Source of the DNA: Bacteroidota bacterium
Lineage (GTDB): Bacteria > Bacteroidota > Bacteroidia > B-17B0 > Aurantibacillaceae
NCBI GenBank assembly: GCA_016711805.1
Contig: JADJSH010000003.1
Location: forward strand, 248,001-312,000
Length of the DNA: 64,000 bases
Direction of reading: 5' to 3'
In this document: positions 47,634-56,609 of the stretch, piece by piece
Position numbering within the stretch: position 1 is the stretch's first letter
Layout of the letters: every line of letters begins with the position of its first letter
Notes under the pieces: model-generated
What the model was told of the DNA's origin: nothing
The model's database searches: none
The model's input: the letters and a program-made list of their open reading frames with translations, nothing else
Program-made: the position numbers and the translations under genes

Positions 47634-47817
47634 TAACGTTTTGGAGCTTTGCGTTCGGCGGGCTTTGAAACACTCTGCTTTCTACACGCATAATGTTTAT
47701 TAGTTGCCGAAATACTGTACTCTTTTTTGCTTACATGAAAATACAACTTTCTGCGTAGCAGGCAAAACTGTAAGCAAAAAACTTTGATGTCCGCCCGCTG
47801 ACGCAAAGGTGCTGTTA
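47634..47817 (-). repeat. attC-like site 7 (most divergent)
   Basis: 184 bp. Outer arms CTTTGCGTTCGGCGGGC / GCCCGCTGACGCAAAG pair with one bulged base. The inner stem is different (TTTTTTGCTTACA / TGTAAGCAAAAAAC). The conserved promoter segment is not recognisable here. Confidence 0.7.
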
Positions 47818-48200
47818 CCTGATGCCAGCCGCATTTAGTGAGAAAAGTTTCTATACAACACAATGTTTCTAATTACGAAACCATATGTCTGACAGAAACC
47901 GAATGCCACCCAAAGCAATTTGTGAAAATTGCTGGAGCGGGGTAGAACTTGCAAAACGTTTTTGCAAAATTTGGATTGTGCGGCTGCATTGTGCGTTTTG
48001 CAAATGGGCTTGGCAAGTTATGGGAAGACAAAAACCTGAAACGCGGTCAGAGTGCCCTAAAGCCCTGCCGTAGTTTTCTAAATCACTGTGCTAGTTCCCT
48101 AAAACGCGGTCAGCGTTTTCTATGTTTTGCTTGCTAAACACAGGTTGACATAACTGCAAGCAAAAACCCTAAGTTATATATTTCAATTAAGGAGTTTTTT
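47818..48200. other. Gene-poor stretch after the 1116-aa cassette gene
   Basis: About 380 nt without a convincing gene. It has a direct repeat of AAACGCGGTCAG (around 48040 and 48105) and a terminator-like hairpin at 48124-48167 (GTTTTGCTTGC / GCAAGCAAAAAC), which would end the minus-strand transcript. A short plus-strand frame with two CxxC pairs exists but lacks other support. Confidence 0.55.
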
Positions 48201-51200
48201 TTAATCTTTTGCTATTTTGATTCTATGAGTGTTTCCGTTTTCACATAGTTCTATGTAATAAATTCCGGTCGAAAGTTCTGTTAAATCTAATGTATTGCTA
48301 TTCTTTTTTAAATTTACTTTTTCAATGATTAGCTGACCAGCAAAATTAAATAGTTTTATGCTACCATTTCTTATAATCTGATCGGTTATTATTGTTATTA
48401 CAGAATTCGTTGGATTTGGAAAAATATTGACACTACTAGTGTAATTATTTTTTGAAACATCTGTGACTAATACATTGTAACAGTTTGAAGTATCGCTGCA
48501 CGTATTTTTTGTAAGAACTACAGCATAAGAACCACTTACTGACGCCACATAGTTTTGATTAACAGCGTTTGCAATGTTTGAATTTCCGTTTCCGCAATCT
48601 ATCCATTGATAGGAATCTGCGATTTCATTTGCGGCTAATGTAAATCCTGTTACTACAATACTCGTGTCAATTAAATTTACTGATAATAATGTATTGATAA
48701 TACTATCGCAGCCAAAAATAGAAATCAATGTGTCTTTATAGATTCCAGGTGTAGTATAAATATTACCATTAATACTATAGAAACTACCTTCACAAATTGA
48801 CTGAGGATTATTTGTGAAAAAAGTGGGATTAATATTTAAATTCAAATAGATAATACTATCGCATCCGCTTGTAGTCTGTAATTGACGGGTGTAAATACCA
48901 CTAGTTGTTAAGGTTTGTTGGCCAAAAATATATGACTCGCCATTACATAAAGTTGCATTTATTGTTGAAGTTAAAACTGGGTTTACTAAAACTAACTGAG
49001 TTCTGATCTCATTACATCCATTAGAGGTATATCCCGCAACGGTATAAGTGGTATTGGAAATTGGTGAAACACTATATTGTGCGGTTGATGGACCATTCAT
49101 CCATATAAATGAATCCATCCCACTTGCTATAAGTATTGCAGTATCACCTTCGCACACTGTCGTATTACCTGATACAATTAATGAAGGAATTCTAATTGTT
49201 AAGGAACTAGTATTCGAGCAGCCATTTGAAGTTCCTGTAACTGTATAGATTGTAGTTAAACTTGGTGAAGCAATTGGATTTGAAATATTTGAGTAATTTA
49301 AACCAAAAATTGGGGACCAAGAATAGGAATTAGCCCCACTAGCTGATAAAGTTGCTGATGATGCTGTACAAATTGTTGTGTCTGAAAAAGCTAAACTTAT
49401 ATTTGGGATTGGGTTAACGGTAATAAGTTGTGTTTTGATTTCAGCACATCCATTAGGAGTGTAGCCCGTGACTGTATAATTTGAAGTTGTAGTTGGTGAA
49501 ACAATATTTTGCGCTGTTAACGAGCCATTACTCCATAACAATGAATCCATTCCAATTGCGGTGAGCGTTGCAGAACTACCTTCGCAAATTACTGTATTAC
49601 CTGAAATAGTTAATATAGGAATTCTAACTGCTACCGTGCTTGTATTCGAACAACCATTTATTACGCCTGTTACAGTATATATAGTTGTTGTTGTTGGAGT
49701 AGAAACGGGATTAGAGATATTTGAATAATTTAAAGCAGAGGTTGGAATCCAAGAATAAGTATTAGCACCGTTAGCTGAAAGAGATGCAGAACTAGTGCTA
49801 CAAATTGTAGTATCGGAAAATGCTACATTAATAACGGGTTTTGGATTAACAGTAATAAAAGACGAAGAAGAAATTCCTGCACCCACCGAATTGATTCCAT
49901 TTACTGATACTGGACCACTTGAAGCTAAATTGCTAAAACTTACTGTGATGGATCTGGTATTAATGCCATTAGTTATGGTTGCTCCGCCAGGCAATGCCCA
50001 ATTGTACCCTGTTGCATTGGCAATGGGAGGAACAGTATAAACAACTCCTGTTTGCCCAGCGCAAACGGTAAATGAACCTGATATGCTACCAGCATTGTTC
50101 GGTTTCAACTGTTTATACTTTGCGAAAAAAGCATCAGATACACCTGTACCAAACGTTCCGTTACTTGTTTGAGGCATGAATAGGCCACCCAAAACATCAA
50201 AATATACAGTACCACCAAATTCTCCCGCAACTATAATATTTCTTGCAGTATCGACCGCAATGCATTTGCCATATTCTGCATATGTGGATCCTAGAGCTAT
50301 AGTCCAAATATTACCTCCTGTAGAATTATATTTAGAGAAAAAAAATTGATAAGAACCTCCTGCATAAATCGACCCTGTAGAATACAAATAACCTAATTCG
50401 TCAAGTAATATTTTAGAAGGACGTGAGCTATTTGTGTGAGTATATGCATTTGCCCAAATATAATTTCCATTAGAATCATATTTTGCCAAAAAGGCATTAT
50501 AATATGAGGCGGCACCTGAAACCAAATTATTTGTTGCAAAAGGATCAGGATTAAAATCAACCATATCTGTAAAAACTCCAGCAAGGTATATATTGCCAAC
50601 ACTGTCATTTATTATATCATATCCATTATCTATTTTAGAACCACCAATGCTTTTAGCCCAAATATAATTTCCTGTAGAATCATACTTTGCAAAAAAGGCG
50701 TCCCAGTAATAAGATTGCGAACCTAAAACGGCCGTGAGATTACTAACTGGTGTATTTGGGTCAAAATCAACTGTTCCATAGTAACTCCCCGTTAAATAAA
50801 CATTACCCAATTTATCAACTGATATACTTGCGCCTACTGATTGTCCATCTATAGTTTTGGCCCAAATGTAATTTCCATTATTATCGTATTTAGCAAAAAA
50901 GGTTTCTGGCGCAAGATTATTACTTGAATTTGCTGTTAAAGTAGCTGTGCCAGCACTAGGATCGAAATCTTTTGTATCAGTGAAAGTGGCGGTTATATAT
51001 ATGTTTCCATTTTTATCTGTTGCAATTCTATTTACTGGTGAACTGTAGTTATCTGGAAAAGGGATATTTTTGGCCCAAATATAATTACCATTAATGTCAT
51101 ATTTTGCAAAAAAACCACCATCATAATATGCATTTGCTACACTAAGAGTTGCCACTCCAACACCTGGGTCAAAATCAACAGATCCTTCAAACCGACCCAA

Positions 51201-51551
51201 TAAAATCAAATCCCCATTAATATCGAATTTTAAATCTAGACCCTTGCTGTTATCGCCTAGTTTAAAAGCCCAAACATAATTTCCTGCTGTATCATATTTT
51301 GCTAAATATAACGAGCCTGTTCCGTTTCCTATAAGCGTAGCAGTTCCAGCACTTGGATCAAAATCGGTTGTTCTATTAAATACACCTGTTACATAAACAT
51401 TTCCTACTTTGTCAACAACAACACTATTTACTTCTTCAACTTGGTCAGTACCACTTATTTTTCGCGACCATTTACATTTATACTGCGCCGTTGAAGTAAT
51501 ACAATAAATTATAAAAAATAAAAAATAAATTTTTTTTACGTAATGCTTCAT
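48201..51551 (-). CDS. Large SBBP/Ig-like secreted protein with T9SS type-A domain (cassette cargo)
   Basis: 1116 aa. The signal region is MKHYVKKIYFLFFIIYCITSTAQ. The first half holds SBBP-like propeller repeats (D-x-x-G-N-x-Y-x-x-G and FFAKYDSNGNYIWAK, at least seven). The second half has Ig-like modules (YTVTGYTPNGC, SYSWSPI, TLSASGA). The end (VNIFPNPTNSVITIITD, LSTGIYYIELCENGNTHRIKIAKD) is a type-A T9SS domain. It is very large for a cassette gene and is flanked by about 380 nt on either side before the nearest attC-like sites. Confidence 0.82.
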   Translation of the reverse strand: MKHYVKKIYFLFFIIYCITSTAQYKCKWSRKISGTDQVEEVNSVVVDKVGNVYVTGVFNRTTDFDPSAGTATLIGNGTGSLYLAKYDTAGNYVWAFKLGDNSKGLDLKFDINGDLILLGRFEGSVDFDPGVGVATLSVANAYYDGGFFAKYDINGNYIWAKNIPFPDNYSSPVNRIATDKNGNIYITATFTDTKDFDPSAGTATLTANSSNNLAPETFFAKYDNNGNYIWAKTIDGQSVGASISVDKLGNVYLTGSYYGTVDFDPNTPVSNLTAVLGSQSYYWDAFFAKYDSTGNYIWAKSIGGSKIDNGYDIINDSVGNIYLAGVFTDMVDFNPDPFATNNLVSGAASYYNAFLAKYDSNGNYIWANAYTHTNSSRPSKILLDELGYLYSTGSIYAGGSYQFFFSKYNSTGGNIWTIALGSTYAEYGKCIAVDTARNIIVAGEFGGTVYFDVLGGLFMPQTSNGTFGTGVSDAFFAKYKQLKPNNAGSISGSFTVCAGQTGVVYTVPPIANATGYNWALPGGATITNGINTRSITVSFSNLASSGPVSVNGINSVGAGISSSSFITVNPKPVINVAFSDTTICSTSSASLSANGANTYSWIPTSALNYSNISNPVSTPTTTTIYTVTGVINGCSNTSTVAVRIPILTISGNTVICEGSSATLTAIGMDSLLWSNGSLTAQNIVSPTTTSNYTVTGYTPNGCAEIKTQLITVNPIPNISLAFSDTTICTASSATLSASGANSYSWSPIFGLNYSNISNPIASPSLTTIYTVTGTSNGCSNTSSLTIRIPSLIVSGNTTVCEGDTAILIASGMDSFIWMNGPSTAQYSVSPISNTTYTVAGYTSNGCNEIRTQLVLVNPVLTSTINATLCNGESYIFGQQTLTTSGIYTRQLQTTSGCDSIIYLNLNINPTFFTNNPQSICEGSFYSINGNIYTTPGIYKDTLISIFGCDSIINTLLSVNLIDTSIVVTGFTLAANEIADSYQWIDCGNGNSNIANAVNQNYVASVSGSYAVVLTKNTCSDTSNCYNVLVTDVSKNNYTSSVNIFPNPTNSVITIITDQIIRNGSIKLFNFAGQLIIEKVNLKKNSNTLDLTELSTGIYYIELCENGNTHRIKIAKD

Positions 51552-51936
51552 TTGTGAAATATATTTTAGATTGTAAAGGGAAAATAATTTGTGAAAAGGT
51601 AGAAAAATAATCTTGATTAAACAAAATTAGGACGATATGGCTTACTAGTCTAAAAGACCGCGCGCCCGCGGCAATGCGCCTTTGACTAAGCGGACGCGAG
51701 ATGCGCAAAACTGTGCTGAAAGCACACCTTATTTTATGGGTGAGGTAATTTAGCTTATTTGGTTTTTGCCTGCCTTTTGCAAAAACAAATGTGCTAAATT
51801 ATTGGGATAGCAAAAACGGCTTTTTCAAGCCGATAAAACAGTTTGGTTTTCACACACAGGTCTGCAAGTTTAGTGATGTCTAAATGAAGTTTTGTGTCTA
51901 AAGTTAAAGTTTGATTTTCTGTCGGCTGGTTGCAGG
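51552..51936. other. Leader region with GC-rich patch and palindromes
   Basis: No gene. It contains a GC-rich patch (about 51655-51720, GACCGCGCGCCCGCGGC), a short hairpin GTGCTGAAAGCAC at about 51713, and a 54-bp palindrome at 51747-51800 (AATTTAGC ... GCTAAATT with inner GTTTTTGC / GCAAAAAC). None is a recognised element. Confidence 0.5.
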
Positions 51937-52116
51937 TAACGTTTTGGGCCCCTTTGGAGCTTTGCCTAGTGCGGTTTGAAACATTTTCTTACCGAAATAT
52001 TACTGACAAAGATACTATGTTTGTTGCCATTTGCAAAGCGAAAATAATTGTCCCCGCGAAGCGACCGCTTTTGCAAATGCTTTGTTGTCCGCCCGCATTA
52101 GGCAAAGGTGCTGTTA
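51937..52116 (-). repeat. attC-like site 8
   Basis: 180 bp. Outer arms CTTTGCCTAGTGCGG / CCGCATTAGGCAAAG pair fully with one G-T. The spacer on the TAAC side is longer than elsewhere (GTTTTGGGCCCCTTTGGAG). Promoter boxes TTTG (52034-52037) and TATCTTTG (52007-52014) give a full TAnnTTTG match, 19 nt apart. A conserved flank with GTGTCTGCCGAA follows at the GTTA side. Confidence 0.82.
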
Positions 52117-52171
52117 GCCATAGTTGCTGCCTTTAGTTTAAACATAGCTTTAGTGTCTGCCGAATGTCAAA

Positions 52172-53605
52172 TTAATGCACTATTGTGACATAGCCTTTAT
52201 AAAAAAGTTCATGAAACGAAAATAAGTAGTAATAAGTGCCATCACTTAATTTATTGAGACTATCTTTTTTCTTGGCATTATAAACTTCTTGTCCCCAACG
52301 GTTATATATAATTAAATCTTCAGGAAATTCAAATGAGCCATTGCAGGTTATTTTAAATTCATCGTTAGTTCCATCATTATTAGGAGTTACAATATTTGGT
52401 ACAATTGGTACATCGCAACTATTATTTGGAACTACGTCCGTGGTGTCTTTAACAATTTTAGATCTTGTTGGGCGCGGAACATGAATTGGTAATCCTAAAT
52501 TAGGAAAATTCACTGCTATTTGGTCGTATGTAAATCCACAAGCTGCTGAATTACTATCTGGGAAATTGATAACAGACAAGGTATTTATATTTCGGTTTGC
52601 AACATATATTTTTTTATCGGGGCCTAATTCTAATTGTCCAAGTGATCTGCCTGTGTTTGTTCCTATCAGCTCATACGAAGAACTTAATATTGTATTAGCA
52701 TTCCATGTAGATAAATTATATTGAACTAAATATGATTGGTTAGTTTTACCTGTTCCCATATATACATTATTAGAATTAGGCGAGAACTCCACTCCATATG
52801 TTTCATTATAATAGGGCTTTAATAAAACATTAATGGAGTCGTACACTGTACCATTTGTATTGTCAAATTTAAATAACTCAAGAGTATTGTCAACTTTTTT
52901 CACACAAGCTATTTTTGTGCCATCAGGTGAGATTTTCATTTGTCCAATGGCATTTTCATCAAATAGGCCCCCACTATGCACACTTCCAATTGCTGACACG
53001 ACAGGAATTGAATTAACCCCACTAGAAGTAACTAAGTATGATAGAAAGTGATTGGAGTTCCATTCGTGTGTTACCACCCAAATGGCAGAATCATTGGCAT
53101 GCCAATATCCTGCCATTTTTTCCGTCATCGAATTACGTATAAGAACATTTTTTACTGCAACATCGCCCCAGCCACTATTTAAATTCATGTCAACCACTGA
53201 ATAACAAAGACAGTTGCATGTTGGCGTTGCTCCATTATTACCAACTTGGGCATCTACCGTAAAAATGTAATACTTTCTAGGATTAAATGGGAAGGGAACA
53301 ATTAATGCTCCACAAGTAGATGATGGATGTCCATTTAAACCAAATCCATTTGGCATTTGATTATTGGCGCGATCGAACACGTCAACTCCGTTAGTGTAGA
53401 ATAAAGTATTACCCAGTAATGTATCTGAAATAGAAGAGCAACTTTCAACGGAATACATACCTGAATTATTGCTAACAGAAGGAGGTGTTGTATTAAACGA
53501 CATGATATTATTTGAACCAAAATGCCAATTATTAAAGGTTTTGTCTTGAGCAAAATTTAACAAAAACAGCTGGGTTAAGAAATATGTTATTAGTGTTTTT
53601 CGCAT
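52172..53605 (-). CDS. Secreted protein with T9SS type-B sorting domain (cassette cargo)
   Basis: 477 aa. Signal peptide ends near LLNFAQD. The central part (WHFGSNNIMSFNTTPPS, GALIVPFPFNPRKYYIFTVD) resembles N-terminal modules of gliding-associated proteins and may form a propeller. The C-terminal region (VPNIVTPNNDGTNDEFKIT, IIYNRWGQEVYNAKK, GYVTIVH) is a type-B T9SS domain. It begins 132 nt from site 9; its stop is 55 nt from site 8. Confidence 0.82.
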   Translation of the reverse strand: MRKTLITYFLTQLFLLNFAQDKTFNNWHFGSNNIMSFNTTPPSVSNNSGMYSVESCSSISDTLLGNTLFYTNGVDVFDRANNQMPNGFGLNGHPSSTCGALIVPFPFNPRKYYIFTVDAQVGNNGATPTCNCLCYSVVDMNLNSGWGDVAVKNVLIRNSMTEKMAGYWHANDSAIWVVTHEWNSNHFLSYLVTSSGVNSIPVVSAIGSVHSGGLFDENAIGQMKISPDGTKIACVKKVDNTLELFKFDNTNGTVYDSINVLLKPYYNETYGVEFSPNSNNVYMGTGKTNQSYLVQYNLSTWNANTILSSSYELIGTNTGRSLGQLELGPDKKIYVANRNINTLSVINFPDSNSAACGFTYDQIAVNFPNLGLPIHVPRPTRSKIVKDTTDVVPNNSCDVPIVPNIVTPNNDGTNDEFKITCNGSFEFPEDLIIYNRWGQEVYNAKKKDSLNKLSDGTYYYLFSFHELFYKGYVTIVH

Positions 53606-53737
53606 ATTTAAAGATAGTATTAATTTTCAAAACACATTTCGCATCTGTCTATCGTCTTCGTCATAGTTAAAATATATCTATTAATTTATCGTTTTCAAAA
53701 TGAGTTCCTCGTTAGAAGGTTTCTCAGCAATTGTGGC

Positions 53738-53913
53738 TAACGTTTTCGCGGTTTATTTCTGTTTGGGGTTTTGTAACTTTGTCTACCGAAATATTACTAA
53801 CAAAGCTATAATTTTATTAGACATTTGCAAAGCAAAAATAAACGTCTTTCGCGGGAGCGACTGCTTTTGCAAATGCCGAAGCCGAATGCCCAAATAGAAT
53901 AAACCGTGTGTTA
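53738..53913 (-). repeat. attC-like site 9
   Basis: 176 bp. Outer arms CGGTTTATTTCTGTTTGGG / CCCAAATAGAATAAACCG pair with one bulged T and one G-T. Their sequence differs wholly from sites 8 and 10 but stays complementary. Promoter boxes TTTG (53828-53831) and TAGCTTTG (53801-53808), 19 nt apart, full consensus. Confidence 0.82.
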
Positions 53914-53960
53914 GCAGTCTGCAAAGGCACATATAGTTTACATTTTGCTTTCGTGTCTGC

Positions 53961-54869
53961 TTAAATGGGCAGAAAGGGAATTGACCTTTCTGCTTCTTCG
54001 TATTTACAATTTAATGTTTCAACTATTTCATAAGGGTCGGCAATAAAGCAAGTTATCGAAACATAAGTTCTGTCATTGAGTATAAACCAAACGTATGTGT
54101 AATTGTCCCACGTTGCTTTGCTAGTTTTTGTTGAAGTGACTTGACAACGAAAAATATCGTCTCGGTTAAATTTTATTTCTTTTGAACCTTTAATATAAGT
54201 TAGATCGTGATTTCTTGTGTCAATAATTACTTTTGCTGAATGGTTTTTGAAGTAATAGGTTAAATGAAGAATGATAGCTGGAACCCAAGTAAAGGCGAGA
54301 ACTATGTGAATAAATACGGGAAGACTTTCCCCTTTAATTTTGTCAAATACAAAAAGCCTGATTGAAATGCCTAACCACATAAAACTGCCCCAGCTAAATG
54401 TTTTTAAATGTTTAGGATTAAAATTAAATTCTACATTTTTGGCGGTTTTCTTTTCTTTATACTCCGGTGCTTTAGCTGTTTCAAGACTTGGTATATCTTT
54501 CAGCTTTAAGTATTGTTCAATATCGTTGTCAAAAAAGAATTCGATTATTTCTTCAGGAGCATAATTCTTTTTTTCAAAGTCACTTGAAAGGTAAAAGTCA
54601 GAATATTTGTTTGATGTAAGATTAGTGTATTCTATATCGTAACCTTTATTACTTGTCGAAGAAATGATTAATTGTCTTTTGTCATCGCTGTCAAAAACAA
54701 TTTTTGGAATAGTTGGATTGTCGTTACGTCTTTTAAAATCATCAATTTCTTTGTCCCAAGGAAATAGTTGAAACTCTTCAACGGCTTTGCCTTTATCAAT
54801 GGAACCTTTTTGTTGGAACTGATCAGAGTAGTTTTCCGAATATTGTATTTTCCAAGTGTATGTCGGCAT
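53961..54869 (-). CDS. Predicted membrane protein of unknown function (cassette cargo)
   Basis: A 302-aa protein with a soluble N-terminal half (repeated charged and aromatic residues, MPTYTWKIQYSENYSDQF) and two hydrophobic helices (about 160-178, FSWGSFMWLGISIRLFVF; about 186-207, VFIHIVLAFTWVPAIILHLTY). The C-terminus contains a PH-like beta-rich stretch (KEIKFNRDDIFRCQVTST). No family recognised. Start is 77 nt from site 10. Confidence 0.65.
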   Translation of the reverse strand: MPTYTWKIQYSENYSDQFQQKGSIDKGKAVEEFQLFPWDKEIDDFKRRNDNPTIPKIVFDSDDKRQLIISSTSNKGYDIEYTNLTSNKYSDFYLSSDFEKKNYAPEEIIEFFFDNDIEQYLKLKDIPSLETAKAPEYKEKKTAKNVEFNFNPKHLKTFSWGSFMWLGISIRLFVFDKIKGESLPVFIHIVLAFTWVPAIILHLTYYFKNHSAKVIIDTRNHDLTYIKGSKEIKFNRDDIFRCQVTSTKTSKATWDNYTYVWFILNDRTYVSITCFIADPYEIVETLNCKYEEAERSIPFLPI

Positions 54870-54946
54870 ATATTTTATTGTCCGTATTAAAAGTTTGTTG
54901 TCGACCGATATTTTTGTTTCGGAGGATTTTCCGCCTTTGTTGCTGC

Positions 54947-55115
54947 TAACGTTTTGGAGCTACCAGTAGTGCGGTTTGAAACCGCTGTCTACCGAAATGC
55001 TACTAACAAAGATACTATGTTCATGGACTTTTGCAAAGCGAAAATAATTGTCCCGCGGAGCGACCGCTTTTGCAAAAGCTTTGTTGTCTGCCCGCATTAC
55101 TGGTAGGTGCTGTTA
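54947..55115 (-). repeat. attC-like site 10
   Basis: 169 bp. Outer arms CTACCAGTAGTGCGG / CCGCATTACTGGTAG pair fully with one G-T; the CTACCAG part is unique to this site and covaries. The inner stem is CTTTTGCAAA / TTTTGCAAAAG. Promoter boxes TTTG (55034-55037) and TATCTTTG (55007-55014), 19 nt apart, full consensus. Confidence 0.82.
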
Positions 55116-55124
55116 GCAGCTGAA

Positions 55125-55733
55125 TTAATATTTAATACTATCATTCACAGTTGTCCTACAACCTACAAATACTGTGTCGTAACGAGTGTCAAAAAGACCA
55201 CTAGCATAAATATATGATACCAAATAGTTTTTTTCATCGCCTCTTAGTTGTGTTATATTTAATGTAGTGTAGTTTGTATTAAGTGGTCGCTTGTATACTA
55301 CTGTACCTTTTGAATTAGTAATATTAACTGTAATTGAGTCAAAATTTGTAGCAGTCTGATTGGCAATTACTCTATTTAATGTAACTGGACATTTTATAAT
55401 AAAGTCATAATAACCATTATTACTAACTGTCATATTGTGGTCTTGATTTAAATGCCAGTCGTCGCCAACACTCAACTGAAGTCTTGCGGTAAAACCAGTT
55501 TTTTTATTTTTAATTGCTATTTTGTAATATCCATTTTGGTCTACTTGGCAGCTACCAAGTTCGTCAGTATAACCATAACCTTGGTCTGTAACTAGTCTAA
55601 CTTTTGCGTCATTGTATGGATTAAAATGATTTCCATTTCTTTCGTCGACTAAATAACCTTCAACGGAAAAGTGTTCTTTCTTACAAGAAAAGAATGTTAG
55701 AACTGTTAATATTAGTATCAGTGTCTTTTTCAT
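55125..55733 (-). CDS. Putative lipoprotein (cassette cargo)
   Basis: About 202 aa from ATG 55733. A longer upstream start would run into the attC-like site and is rejected: the chosen start gives a clean lipoprotein leader (MKKTLILILTVLTFFSCKKE, lipidated Cys at 17). The body has beta-rich carboxypeptidase-regulatory-like character (VEGYLVDERNGNHFNPYNDA). ATG lies only 11 nt from site 11 and the stop 9 nt from site 10. Function unknown. Confidence 0.7.
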   Translation of the reverse strand: MKKTLILILTVLTFFSCKKEHFSVEGYLVDERNGNHFNPYNDAKVRLVTDQGYGYTDELGSCQVDQNGYYKIAIKNKKTGFTARLQLSVGDDWHLNQDHNMTVSNNGYYDFIIKCPVTLNRVIANQTATNFDSITVNITNSKGTVVYKRPLNTNYTTLNITQLRGDEKNYLVSYIYASGLFDTRYDTVFVGCRTTVNDSIKY

Positions 55734-55744
55734 AATTTTGCTGC

Positions 55745-55908
55745 TAACGTTTTGGAGCTTTGCTTCGGCCGTTTTGGAACCGTTGTCTACCGAAATGTTT
55801 AAATAAAGATACAATGTTGCTATGCATTTGCAAAGAAAAAATTAAAAACTTGTCTACCGCTTTTGCAAATGCTTTGGTGTCTGCAAGGCTGGGGCAAAGG
55901 TGCTGTTA
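55745..55908 (-). repeat. attC-like site 11
   Basis: 164 bp, R boxes GCTAAC / GTTAGC. Outer arms CTTTGCTTCGGCC / GGCTGGGGCAAAG pair with G-T wobbles. The inner stem is GCATTTGCAAA / TTTTGCAAATGC. Promoter boxes TTTG (55831-55834) and TATCTTTA (55804-55811), 19 nt apart. The GTGTCTGCCGAA flank follows. Confidence 0.82.
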
Positions 55909-55956
55909 GCGGTTCGGTTTGCTTCATAGTTACACTTTGCTTACGTGTCTGCCGAA

Positions 55957-56571
55957 TTATGGCATAATGTATTTACCAAATAATACAAGCCAAAAAATAT
56001 AACCCGCAATTCCGCCAGTTAATCCTGCTGATAAAAAAGTACCACGTTGTCGCAGCGGAATAAATTTGAATATAATTATTGCCAATAATAAAGTAGCTAT
56101 TATTGCTGTCGTAGTAACAACTGTCCAATTTGGAAGGTGGTAATAATTTGCTATATGTATTTCGTCGCCGCGCGAAGATAATTTACCATTTACGAAATAA
56201 CTACCAAGCCAAGTGCAAAGGTTAGCAGTTTGTCTGAGCCAAAAGAGTGAAATGAAAATAATAAACCATTGTCTAAAAGAAAGTTTGTCTGCTTGAAAGA
56301 AACTATTACGTGATAAAAATAGAATTACAATGCCAATAGTTCCAGTAAACATAGTTTGTATTGGTCCGCCAAGAGTTATTGCAATTGGATAACCAGTAAC
56401 TATTGGATTATTTGGGTCTGGGTAACGCCACGAGGTCGATGCGTAATGTATTTGTGTGTCATAACCAAAATATTTAGCAACGATATAATGTCCAAATTCG
56501 TGGGAAACTGTCCCGATGATTGTCGCTGCTATGAAAGAAAAAAATAGTACTATGAAAAGTTTCTTGTCCAT
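55957..56571 (-). CDS. M50-like membrane metalloprotease (cassette cargo)
   Basis: A 204-aa membrane protein with about five helices. The first helix leads into SHEFGHYIVAKYFGYD, an HExxH zinc site placed near a membrane helix as in site-2-protease/M50 proteins. The second motif of the family (NPxPxxxLDGG) is not seen, so it may be a short or divergent member, or a non-catalytic relative. The start is 38 nt from site 12 and the stop about 49 nt from site 11. Confidence 0.7.
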   Translation of the reverse strand: MDKKLFIVLFFSFIAATIIGTVSHEFGHYIVAKYFGYDTQIHYASTSWRYPDPNNPIVTGYPIAITLGGPIQTMFTGTIGIVILFLSRNSFFQADKLSFRQWFIIFISLFWLRQTANLCTWLGSYFVNGKLSSRGDEIHIANYYHLPNWTVVTTTAIIATLLLAIIIFKFIPLRQRGTFLSAGLTGGIAGYIFWLVLFGKYIMP

Positions 56572-56609
56572 ATTTATTTCTCGAGTTGGTGTGTCTGCAA
56601 ACTTACCGC

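Noticed and set aside
47885..48073. Small plus-strand ORF with CENC and CAFC pairs
   Set aside because: Zinc-ribbon-like by spacing only; opposite strand to all cassette genes, no leader or family match, and overlaps another frame of equal length.
51478..51708. Possible tRNA or small gene in the GC-rich patch
   Set aside because: No T-loop GGTTCGA-like motif, no cloverleaf and no acceptor pairing found; the ORF there is an extension of another frame.
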